A stretch of DNA of 64,000 nucleotides from Trichobilharzia regenti (Eukaryota; Platyhelminthes; Trematoda; Strigeidida; Schistosomatidae): contig OX235266.1 in NCBI GenBank assembly GCA_944472135.2, forward strand, positions 11,449,925 through 11,513,924. The letters are read 5' to 3'. Positions 28,201 to 40,200 of this stretch are shown here, in pieces. The stretch's first letter is position 1, and each line of letters starts with the position of its first letter. The notes beneath the pieces are model-generated. The model did not search any database, was not told where the DNA came from, and saw nothing but the letters and a program-made list of their open reading frames with translations. The position numbers were made by a program, and so were the translations under genes.

Positions 28201-31200
28201 TTCATGACTCACGTCAAGTCTGTGTGGAGGTCAACACTCAGCACTCACCATCAAAAATAACATCCGGATTTTCAACTCCAATGGGAAGTCAGTCAGTTCT
28301 ACTGTACGGATGGATCAGAGACTTGGCCAGCGCGTCATAAAGAGCCTCTCAAACAAACTTCAGACCTTCATTAACAGTTAGCTGTCTTCGCTCAATACCA
28401 CTCAAGATCAGATGGCGGACGAGGAAAGATCAGCAACAGAGATCGCTGGCAATGAGCGAACCAACTCAGCAGGAACCGATTGTGAAACAAATAGGCAGAA
28501 AGAAATGGAGATGGATTGGCCATACGCTGAGACAACAAACCATAAAGTGTTATCTCTAGACAGGCCGTCGAGTGGAACCCGAAAGGGAAGCGGCGAGTTG
28601 GTCGTCAGTGCGAGGGTGGGGCGACTTGGAGGATGAGGTCAAGTGAAGAGGAGATGAAAGCATGTGGGGGCAGACTTGGAGTGGGGTGAAAAAGTTGGCA
28701 GAAAACCCAAGGCTATGGAGACGCGCGGCTGAAGCCGCCCTATGTTACTCTAGGAACTAAAGGATATTATGATAATAATAATAATGATAATAATTTCAAC
28801 ACAATAAGACTTATGAAATAGGAAAGATAATCTGAATGGGATACCATCTCAAAGTTTTAACGTATGTTAGCCTAACTGTGAAAACAACTAATTACCTCCA
28901 ATAACACTTTGGATAACACCGCTGTGCCACAAATTGTGAATTTAGCGAAAGTCGAAAGGAACACAGGAAGAAGATGAAAGTGTAGGTGGTGGTGGTAGGT
29001 AATAAATCAGCCAACACACACAACACAACACATATCTGATTAAAAAGGATTAAAAATGAATAAAACTACAATAGTAAATGTGTTACTACTGACTTTCGTC
29101 TCCCTCTTCGAAACTCGAACACCACGATCATTTCTCAATTCATAGAAAAAGTCCTCTTTATCAACTTTATTCAATTCAGCCATTACATCGAATTCTGGAT
29201 CATCTGGATCCTCGTCCTCATCTACCACATTTATATTCCATCGCATAATAGGCGATTGTGAAGAAAGTGACAGTTCTATTGTCTTAGAATTCTGAACATC
29301 AGAATGACATTTATCTGATGAAAGAGGTTGAACGCTATTTGAGTCATCTCTTAAACGATTTTCACAGATTGCAGATGACTTTATTGGAGTAGTTATTCGT
29401 GAGTTGGACTATGAATAAATAAATAAAAAAAATGACAATAGGAAGGAATGATAATAGAATTTATTGGCAGTAGGCAGTCATTAAACAATAATATAATCCA
29501 TTTAGATCAACAATCTATAGACAAAAATTTAAAGCAATTAGTTCCTTGTATGAATTTCGACAACACAATAAGATGTAGTTTATCTTTGAAACGTGTAATG
29601 TATTGGCGCAACACATTTCGGACATTCTGATCACACACCCGGGTACTTGTCATACACAGTTTTTTTACAGAAGGCAAGAAGGCATACATGTAAACTGATA
29701 AACAAAGACTTAAGACCGCAATTAATAGAACCTATTATGCAGCTAAACTTATCTTCATAGAGAAAACGAGAACTTTGCTGTCCTGTAAACCCTCACATTA
29801 TCCGAACGATGGTGTCACATCCCACTGTGTTTATCAATTTACATGTATGTGTGGAGACACGTACATAGAGAGGACCCATCGGTCTCTGTATGTTAGGGCT
29901 ACAGAACACATTCCAAAGTGGCTACAAAAACAAATGAAATCGCCAGATACAATTGACCCCGGAAATAGATGTCCAACATCATCTATAGCGAAGCATATTA
30001 TAGAGACGGGTCATAAGGTTGGTTTTAACAATACCTTTAAGCCGATATAGATAACAAGCTTGGGTCACATACTTAAATTCGTTGAAGCCTTATCCATAAA
30101 AAGACTTAAACGTGTCTTATGCGTCCAAAAGTTATTTGTTATCACCTTAAACCTGCCTTGGTAATCCAATTTAGAACCAAGGACCAATCCTACTTAGTAA
30201 TATTTTCAAACCCCTTCTTTCCTTTGTTTCTCCTCTCTTTATCTTTCCTACCCACACCATTTGCGTCTCCCTACCCATTATTATTTGTGATCTTGACCTG
30301 TACACAATCTGACCTGTATTGTAATTAATTATTCATGCCTTCTTGCCTTCTATAAAAACTGTATATGACAAGTACCCGGGTGTGTGATCAGAATGTCCGA
30401 AATGTGTTGCGCCAATACATTACACGTTTCAAAGATAAACTACGTCTTCTTATTGTGTTGTCGAAATTCATAAAAGGAACTAATTGCTTTAAAATTTTTG
30501 TCTATAGATTGTTGATCTAACTTATTTTGAGGAGAGATTGTCTACCTTGACCAGACCGACACCTACCTGTACACGTGTTTTTCGACAGATTAACATTTCA
30601 AAGGATTGGATTGCACTTTAACAGTGATAACCGCCACTATTTAGTTGATTATAATAAGGTTAGCAATATTGAGGTTAAGCGTCGAGTTCTAGGTAAGCAG
30701 CAAAGGAAATCAATCGACAAAGTTGTGAAATTACATCGACTGAGATGGTTAGGACATGTGTTACGCATGACTGCCTAGTCACCGCCTTCCTAGACGAGCA
30801 ATCTTAACTGATATAGAGTCAGGCTGGAAAAGAGCTACTGGCGGACAAACCAAAACATGGCTTCATCAGTCAATGAAATCTATAACAGCTAGTCTAAGCC
30901 ACGTAGGAAGGTGTAGACTTCCTGGTTGGGGTCCTCGGGACGGTAAAAACCAATGGTTCGAAACAGTTTGTGATATGGCTCAAAATCGTAGTTCTCAATG
31001 GCTAGCATAAATGCATCCACTCCTTGTGACTTATGATTTCCATAGGTGACATGGCTCAAAATCGTTGTCAATGGCTAGCGCAGATATAGTATTCAGTCTC
31101 TGTAATCTTTCATATTCCTTTCTACCATTACCCATTCTGTTTCACTCTTATACTTGTCAAACTCTATTGATTCTCTTCACTCATCTTCTTGTCTACCTCT

Positions 31201-34200
31201 GTGTGCTATTTGGAAGGTGGCAACTCGAACTGGTGCACTTCGGTGGCAAGTTCTATATTGAATCCAGACAGACAGACAGACACAAAACAACGCAACTTCT
31301 GAAACCATCAATAGTCTAGTGTGTATTATCTCCCTCGAAAGTGATGGTTGGAAAAATAAACGGAATAGTAGTAGAATCTTTACTGGCTTTGGAATGTAAC
31401 AATCAAGTTTGAAAAAACATTTATCAACCAACAACTGAGATCCCACAACTGTTCAGTATACATTTGATTAAATATGATAGGGAAGACTTTAGCTCAGGTG
31501 GATGATTTCGATGTGGTTGTATTCTCTGAGCTGGCTGGATAGTTAATTTGAGAAGCTTTCATCACCCTACTACTAGGTGACATCTTCCTTCAGCGCACAC
31601 TTCAATTTGAAATGAAGTCAGCTTTTAGATTTCTCCACGAGTTTATTGATCATCTCTCCTGGTCGGTGATCATGGACGTGACTCTTTGGTTGTTTTTGTA
31701 TGTTTTCACACCTTCTAGGTTACTTGCATTGGAACTGATTGTTTCTTTGACTTGAACTTTGACCCTTTGTGTGTGAAGTTTCTTTCTTATTGATTGATAA
31801 ATTTTGTCTATGTCGATGTGTCTATTGATTGATGATTCACTGGAATACTAGTCAAGCTTCTAAAAATTCTCTAGCATTCTTGTTGTTTCCTCTGTCTAAT
31901 ATCTGAACGCTGGCTCTCCCAGTCGAATTGACGTCCGTGGTTGTCTGTGTATAGTGATATGAGGGAGTGGATATCATGTCTTTTGATAGCTAGCTTATGT
32001 TCGTGGATACGAAGACGAAGGGGACGTCTACTTTGACCAATATAGTGTTTTTCGCAGTTGTTACAATTTATTTTGTAGATGATGTTGGTTTTATCTTCAT
32101 TCGCTGTTGAGTCTTTTGGTTGACACAGAATTGAGTGAAGTGACTTTGTTGGATTGTGTACGACGTCAATTCCTAAAGGTTTGAAGAGTCTTGTAGTGTG
32201 ATTTCTGAGACATCCTTTATATACTGTAAGGCGATTTTTTTGTGCTTTCCCAATACAAGTAACCTGGAAGGTGTGAAAACACACAAAAACAACCAATCAC
32301 GATGTCCAAGGGCACCCATCACATAGCAATAAGCTATCGTTGGCGTGGGTCGGTAGGAGATTGTCGCTCCTTCTGGAACACGTGCGTAGATACCGACCAT
32401 GCACTGGTCCGCGCTCGGGTGTGCTTACGACTGAACGGACGTAGGAAACAGCTGGCGGTAAAACCATCACGTCCCCAGCTCGATCAGGAAACTAAATCCG
32501 TATTTCAGGAAGAACTAGCTAAACACATATCTGTGTTCGACAGCTGTGCTCACCCTGAAGAAGCTTGGAAAAATATCCAGGCAGCCATAGATACAGCTGT
32601 AAAAGCTGTGAATAAGGTAAACCCAAAGGTGAGTAAAAACCACTGGATCTCCACCGCCTCATCCGAACTGATAGATGCTAGAAGACTTATTCCGGCGAGC
32701 TCCGAATTCAATGAGGAGCGAAAGCTGCACAAGAGGAAACTTACGAAAAGTCTCCGCAAGGACCGTGAACAGTGGTGGGCGACAAAAGCCAAAGAGATGG
32801 AGAAAGCTTCGAGGATAGGCAACACCAGGCAACTCTTTAGACTCATCAGGGAAACGGGTGGGAGAAGACAAATCATTAGTGAGACAATCTCGGAAAAAAA
32901 TGGCACTATAATTAGCTCCCAGGATAGACGACTGGATCGTTGGAAAGAGCATTATGAGGAGCAGTTTAATTGGCCCACAGCCACGCTCAACCTTCCGAGC
33001 ATCCAACACCTCCCTGAATGGGATATAGACACAGGTCCTCCATCCCTAACTGAGGTTACTAAAGCTGTCACCAATCTGAAACTAGGCAAAGCAGCGGGAC
33101 CTGATGGAATGACTCCAGAGGTATTTAAGTACGGTGGAGACAGCTTACTGTCTGGATTAACTGAGGTACTAGGCAGCGTCTGGGAATCAGAAGAAGTCCC
33201 ATCGGGTTGGTGTAAGTCACTGATTATCCCCATATACAAGAAGGGAGACAAGTCTTCCTGTGATAATCACAGAGGGATTAGCTTGACTAATATAGTATCT
33301 AAAGTCTTAGGCTCAATAATCATGCGTAGACTAAGTGGTGCTCGGGAAGCACAAACACGAGAGAGCCAGGCAGGCTTTAGACCAGGAAGAGGGTGTATTG
33401 ATCATATCTTCACCCTCCGACAGATTCTAGAACATAGGCATTCCTACCGGCGTCCAACAGTCATTATATTTCTTGACCTAAAGGCAGCATTCGACTCTGT
33501 CGATCGAGAAGTTCTCTGGAGATGCTTGGCTGTAAAGGGAATTCCGAGAAAATATATTGCACTGATTAAGGCACTCTACTCGTACTCATACAGCCAGGTG
33601 AGGGCTTACGGCGAGCTGTCATCTGAACTGATGACGACCAGTGGTGTCCGTCAAGGATGCCCATTATCTCCTTTTCTATTCAACTTTATCATAGATGTGT
33701 TAATGGACTTAACCCTAGGTGACTTCAGCGACTCAGGGATTGACTTGCTACCGGGGAATAATCTCGTTGACTTGGAATATGCAGACGATATAGTCCTTCT
33801 AGGCGAAGACGCTGACAAAATGCAGAGTCTTCTGAACACACTGAGCCGCAATCTACGAATGTTTGGCATGCGATTCGCTCCCGCCAAATGCAAGATGATG
33901 TTACAGGACTGGACTACATCGACGCCTAGTTTAAAAATAGGAAGTGAAGTGGTAGAGCACGTTGACCGCTTCACTTATTTGGGAAGTACCATCAGCCAGT
34001 GCCAACGGGTTGATCTCTGACGAAATCTCAGCACGAATACAAGGGGCTCGTTCCGCATTTGTTAGTTTACGCCGACTCTGGCGTAGACGAGATGTTCGAC
34101 TATCGACCAAAGGGCGGGTGTACTGCTCATCAGTCCGCTCCGTCCTCCTTTATGGTTGTGAGACCTGGCCACTGAGAGTGGAAGACATGAAAAGACTAGC

Positions 34201-37200
34201 TGTCTTTGATCATAGGTGCCTGCGCTCTATTTCCCGTGTAAAGTGGCATAATAAGGTGAGCAACATTGAGGTTAGGCGTAGAGTTCTAGGTAAACAGGGG
34301 AAATCAATCGACGAAGTCGTGAAGCTACAAAGACTGAGATGGTTAGGACATGTGTTACGTATGCCAAGCCATCGCCTCCCTCGACGAGCAATGTTAGCGG
34401 ATATAGGGTCAGGCTGGAAAAAAGCTAGCGGCGGTCAAACAAAAACTTGGCACCAGTCAATGAAATCCACAACAGTTGGTCTAAGCCACGTAGGAAGGTG
34501 TAGACTTCCAGGCTGGGGTCCTCGGGACGGTAAAAATCTATGGTTGGAAACAATTGGTGACATGGCTCAAAATCGTTCTCAGTGGCGCAGATGCATCCAC
34601 TCCTTGTGACTTATGATCTTCAATGAAACTGTTTTGTATTTCTTTATTACTCCTTTGTCTCACACCTCTGCTCACTGTTTCTATTATGCTTTTCTTGTAC
34701 TTTCTTCTCTTGCTTCGCGTGCTACACGGAATGTGGCGACTTGAACTTCCGCACATTTGTGCAAAGTTCTATGTCGAAAACAGACAGACAGACAGACAGA
34801 CCCACCAGGAGAGATGATCAATAAACTCGTGGAGAAATCTAAAAGCTCACTTCATTTCAAATTGAAGTGTGCGCTGAAGGAAGATGTTACCTAGTAGTAG
34901 GGTGATGAAAGCTTCGCAAATCAACCATCCAGCCAGCTCAGAGAACACAACCACATCAAAAACATTTTGTTAAATTTAGATTGATTTGTATTTCAAGATA
35001 CCTACTGTAGTGAAAATATCACTTTATCAGGTGATTTAATTGTTTCACACAACTGCCTTTTATTCAGTTCTCCGCCACCGTCACTTCTTCTTCTTCTTCT
35101 TCTTCGAAATGTCCATTATACTTTAAAAATCACACTACCAATCAATATACAACTGCAAAACATTCAAAGATTTTCAAGTGTTGCTGCTTTGCAGGGGGAT
35201 TTAGTTAATTTTAAGTCCGACCACGAAATGATATCAACAAGACAAACACTGGAAAAGAACACTGGGAATTCAGCGGCTATTTCGTCTTGGTATGGGACTC
35301 TTCAGAGACACACACACGCACAATACCGAACCTATGTCCTTTCCTTATCTAATTTGAGATCATAGAAGTCTCTAACGACACTTATCTCAAATAATGATAT
35401 GTAAAGGGTGGAGACACTAAATGGTTGATGATCAGGGACAGACTGGTTATCCACCGCCAATGATGACTTAGGTGCCTCTCATTAAAACCACTTTCAAATA
35501 CGAAAGCTACCGGTCGAAATTTTATGAAGGAAAAGCGAATACTTAACCAACAGTTGTGAAGAGAAGAGACGAAAAATAAAGATATGTACATGGATAAAGC
35601 TTTCCATGCTATTAACTCAAGAACATCCTATAACGTAGGTTAATAAATAACATATGACAGTGAATGAAATTAATTTTAATTTTTGATTACAGCTTGATTC
35701 CACACTGTATTTTTGGTACAAGTATAGAATTTTTAGCATGGATGTCGGTAGCCCAAATTTTGCAGGCCAACCATAGATATCAGGTGTGCGTCGGCAGGGG
35801 ATCGAACCTTAGACCATGTGCATGGTTGGTAAGAGTCCTAACCACTGTGCCACCGACGGACACACAACTCCAGATCCACTTCAAACAAGTTGTGTGTAAC
35901 CAGTTTGAAGCAGTTATCTCCTGGGCTCTACGATCACGCAACGTTAATGGTCCTTGTGTTTCAGGTAACACACAAGAAGAAATCTACTTCCACGTTATAG
36001 AAAGGAAATACTCACCACCCACACTTCCAGAAGCACACTAAGCTCTCCTGATCATCAACCACTTTTGTCTCTATCGCCCCTCACTGTCAACTCAACTCTG
36101 AGACCGTAAGTGGACAATGAGAACCAGAAAAACACTAAATGTCTCAAAAAACCATGCTATCAACTTTATAGTGGAGCATCAAGACCCTTTACTATGTTGG
36201 ACAACAGGAATCACCAGCCAGAACTCTGGCATCTCGAGGCATAGTCCTTCTAGGCGAAGACGCTGACAAAATGCAGAGTCTTCTAAACACCTTGAGCCGC
36301 AATCTACGAATGTTGGCATGCCAATCGCTCCCACCAAATGCAAGATGATGTTACAGGACTGGACTACAGCGACGCCTGGTTTAAAAATACGAAGTGAAGT
36401 GGTAGAGCACGTTGACCGCTTCACTTATTTGGGAAGTACCATCAGCCAGTGCCAACGGGTTGATCTCTGACGAAATCTCAGCACGAATACAGGGGGCTCG
36501 TTTCGCATTTGCCAGTTTACGCCGACTCTGGCGTAGACGAGATGTTCGACTATCGACCAAAGGGCGGGTGTACTGCTCATCAGTCCGCTCCGTCCTCCTT
36601 TATGGCTGTGAGACCTGGCCACTGAGAGTGGAAGACATGAAAAGACTAGCTGTCTTTGATCATAGGTGCCTGCGTTCTATTTCCCGTGTAAAGTGGCATA
36701 ATAAGGTGAGCAACATTGAGGTTAGGCGTAGAGTTCTAGGTAAACAGGGGAAATCTATCGACGAAGTCGTGAAGCTACAAAGACTGAGATGGTTAGGACA
36801 TGTGTTACGTATGCCAAGCCATCGCCTCCCTCGACGAGCAATGTTAGCGGATATAGGGTCAGGCTGGAAAAAAGCTAGCGGCGGTCAAACAAAAACTTGG
36901 CATCAGTCAATGAAATCCACAAAAGTTGATCTAAGCCACGTAGGAAGGTGTAGACTTCCAGGCTTGGGTCCTCGGGACGGTAAAAATCTATGGTTGGAAA
37001 CAATTGGTGACTTGGCTCAAAATCGTTCTCAGTGACAGCGCAGATGCATCCACTCCCTGTGACTTATGATCTCCAATGAAACTGTTTTGTATTTCTTTAT
37101 TACTCCTTTGTCTCACACCTCTGCTCACTGTTTCTATTATGCTTTTCTTGTACTTTCTTCTCTTGCTTCGCGTGCTACACGGAATGTGGCGACTTGAACT

Positions 37201-40200
37201 TCCGCACATTTGTGCAAAGTTCTATTTCGAAAACAGACAGACATCTCGAGGCATCGTTGAATGTTGTGTTTCAGAGACAATTTTTATTCCTTTACGTTCC
37301 CAGTGGAACACGGAGCTTCAAGCAAAAGGCTTATTGTCTATCTGTCTGACAGACAGAAGCTTATTACTGGCTTACCGAGGTAAAGGAGTGCTTTGGTCGG
37401 GGATCGAACCCCGGACCACCCGAAGGGGGGAGGCGAGCACTCTACCAATGTGCCACCGACACACTCAATAAATATAACAAAGTGATGGAAAGTGCAACAA
37501 GTGAATACATTTGATGTCATTTATGCATATTTTATAACATACCTTATTAGGTGTACAATTTGATGAATTACAAGGAGAGGCAAATAATGATCGAAGAAAC
37601 TGAGAGTAAACAACATCATTGTCTGGATCTTCAGCATCTACACTTTTGTTTGTCACGTTGTTATCAGTACTTCCTTCCTCTACAGTATCTGCTACTACTC
37701 CTTCTTCTCCGTCTTCGTCGTCCTTATCAAGAAAGCTTAGAGAATGATTAGGTGGTGGTGGTGACTGTTCAACAGTCGTTTCTAGTTGAAATGATCCAGT
37801 AGGATCATGATTTCCAGTTTCCTCAGAACATACATTTGTAGCAAGAGAATGTGATGATAAGTCGTCTGGTAATGACTCTTCAACTCGACGAGTAAGTGAT
37901 CTGAAAAAGTTCAACACAAACAAAAATAAGTGGAGTTCAATTCTCTGGCATAAATTCAAAGCAGGAGATTAAGTAATGTGAATACTGATGAAAATGCTTG
38001 CAATAGAGATACACAGATGATAGCATCTGTTTTACTTCTACTACAAAAAACTGGTGTTATTACCGGCCGGACAATTCATATAGGATTGGGTCATGCTGAA
38101 CAAGAACAACAAATGTAGCAGGCATATGCATAAATAAGTCCCGAGCTATTTCAAGGAACGTTTTTACACTTTTGATTAAAAGTCCAAGAAATTCAAAACA
38201 TGGAGGGTTTCATCATGAGCTGACATCAGTTAGAGAACCAATGGAAAACCGGCTGGGAGTACTCGACAGCTGTTTCGTCAGTCTAGTTTGGGACTCGTCG
38301 GCAGTACGCACCCACCCACCGGGGTTCGAATCCAGGACCTTCTGGTTACAAGGCGAGCTCGTAGACCATTGAGCCACTGGGACCCGATCCAATGGCCAGC
38401 TCATGGATTCTAACTTCTGCTAATTCACGACATAGCGCGACCACTTCACAATGTCTTCTTCGATGAGTTACTGCCTCATCTTCAACCTGCTCTACCCTAC
38501 TGGTCACGGCTTCCCACTATAACCCCAGGTTAACTGCCTGAATAGGGCCAGTCACTAGTGAGCATCAGATTAATTTTCAAGTATTGGTTTTGTAGGGGTT
38601 TTGTTTGATTGCATGGAGGATTTCACCAAGACCTGACATCAGTTAGAGAACCACTGGAAAACCTGGGAGTACTGGACAGCTGTTTCGTCAGCCTACTTCG
38701 GGACTCTTCAGCAGTACGCACCCTTCGCCAGGGTTAGAACCCAGCACCTTGTGGTTACAAGACGAGCTCATAGACCACTGAGCCACTGGGACCCGGTGGG
38801 TGGGTGCGTACTACTGAAGAGTCCCGAACTAGGACAAAGTAGCTGTCCAGTACTCCCAGGTTTTCCAGTGGTTCTCTAACTGATGTCAGCTCATGGTGAA
38901 ATCCTCCATGCAATCACACAAAATCCCTACAAAACCAATACTTGAAAATTCAAAAGAAATTGCTCACCACAAAAATAGCGGTAGAACCAAAACAGTCCGA
39001 CCAAATCTTACACATCACTTCAGCAATGACATTCATGACATTATATCATACATATTCGTGATGCTTTTGAACAAATCACATCTAGTAGACACTGTATTCG
39101 ATCTTAAACAGGATCATTCTTGAGCTCCTTTAAAATAAGTGTATGAGAGAAGAGAGTCAGCCAGGTAACTAAGGCCATTTACAGTATTGCCACATAAATG
39201 ACTTTCATTAAATACAGAATAAGAAATGGCCAGTGTTACAATATTAATGTCAGTAAAAAGTTTGAGAAGTTTGTGAAATAGTTCAAATAAAGTATAACTA
39301 TATATTTCAATGACTTACACACAATGATAAGTTTTGTTATTGGTAATTTTGCTCGAAAAACTTCAGCACGATGTCGAATCTCTTTGCGCCAAAAGAAAAA
39401 GTCTGTGTGGGGACATGGAACGTCTGCACCATGTACAAGATTGCCAAAGCTGCCCGGATTGCAAGCGAGATGAAAAGATATGGAATCCAAGTACTAGGAA
39501 TATGTGAAAGCAGATGGAATGGGAATGGACTCACCAAATTGTCAACGGGTGATTGAGTCAGTGATCTACTCCGGTCACCCAGAAGATAACCACACGCACA
39601 CCGAAAGCGTGCCTATCATGATGTCACCAACGGAAACAAAGGCCCTGATGCAATGGCGACCTCGTCCAGGATAATGACCGCCAGATTCAACTCCAAAGGA
39701 AGGAAAGTATCAATTATACAATGTTATGCACCCACAAACAACGCAGACCTCGAAAAGAAAGAAGAATTCTACAGACAACTACAGGCAACAATGGACAATA
39801 CTCCAGCTGGTGACATTAAAATACTCAATGGGAGACATGAACGCCAAATTGGGACCAGACAACACAGGAAGGGAACTCATCATGGGTAGAGAAGCTCTCG
39901 GAGGAATGAATGAAAATGGAGAACTCTTCGCCGACTTCGGCGCCTTCAACGAACTAGTGATTGGTGCCAGCGTATACAAACACAAAGATATCCCCACAAG
40001 GCTACATGGGTGTCACCAGACTGGCAAACCAAAAACCAAATTGACTTCATCTCAATGCCGCTCAAGGAAGTGGAGGCGCAGCCTACTAGACACAAAAGTA
40101 AGAAGAGGAGCAGACGTTGGTTCAGACCACTATCTCGTACAACGGATAATCCAAGGGTGACTTGGAGGAGGTCATGTGAAGAGGAGATCAAAGCATGTGG

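Larger units (their letters stand above)
31472..34961 (-). mobile_element. Penelope-like endonuclease-only foldback unit H, host of an RTE
   Basis: The same unit as 1348-2292 on the other strand: inverted arm (34961 to about 34803), GIY-YIG fragment (32318-31860) and second arm (about 31740-31472). The flanks carry an imperfect duplication, ACATTTGATTAA (31460-31471) versus ACATTTTGTTAA (34962-34973). An RTE of about 2.5 kb (32319-34799) splits it close to the inner edge of its first arm. Confidence 0.7.
35672..37470. repeat. duplicated SINE-rich block Z, copy 1 (with RTE insertion)
   Basis: Outside an inserted RTE piece (36243-37241), this block matches 46755-47530 almost base for base: family 1 SINE, about 400 bp with landmarks ACACACAACTCCAGATCCAC and CACTTCCAGAAGCACAC, then a family 2 SINE. 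The shared order shows a composite repeat or a segmental duplication, and the other copy gives the empty site of the RTE. Confidence 0.75.
38573..38950. mobile_element. foldback hammerhead SINE (inverted repeat)
   Basis: Arms of about 145 bp, 38573-38717 and 38808-38950, run inverted from AATTTTCAAGTATTGG outward to the hammerhead. The loop (38718-38807) holds a single tRNA-Thr-like head on the minus strand (GGGTCCCAGTGGCTCAGTGG, box B-like GGGTTCTAACCC). The layout is body, head, inverted body, the same as in the 27184-27662 insertion although the SINE family differs. Confidence 0.72.

Noticed and set aside
38318..38392. Apparent tRNA-Thr gene on the minus strand
   Set aside because: It is the head of a SINE present in several copies and joined to a hammerhead-bearing body; the stems are imperfect.
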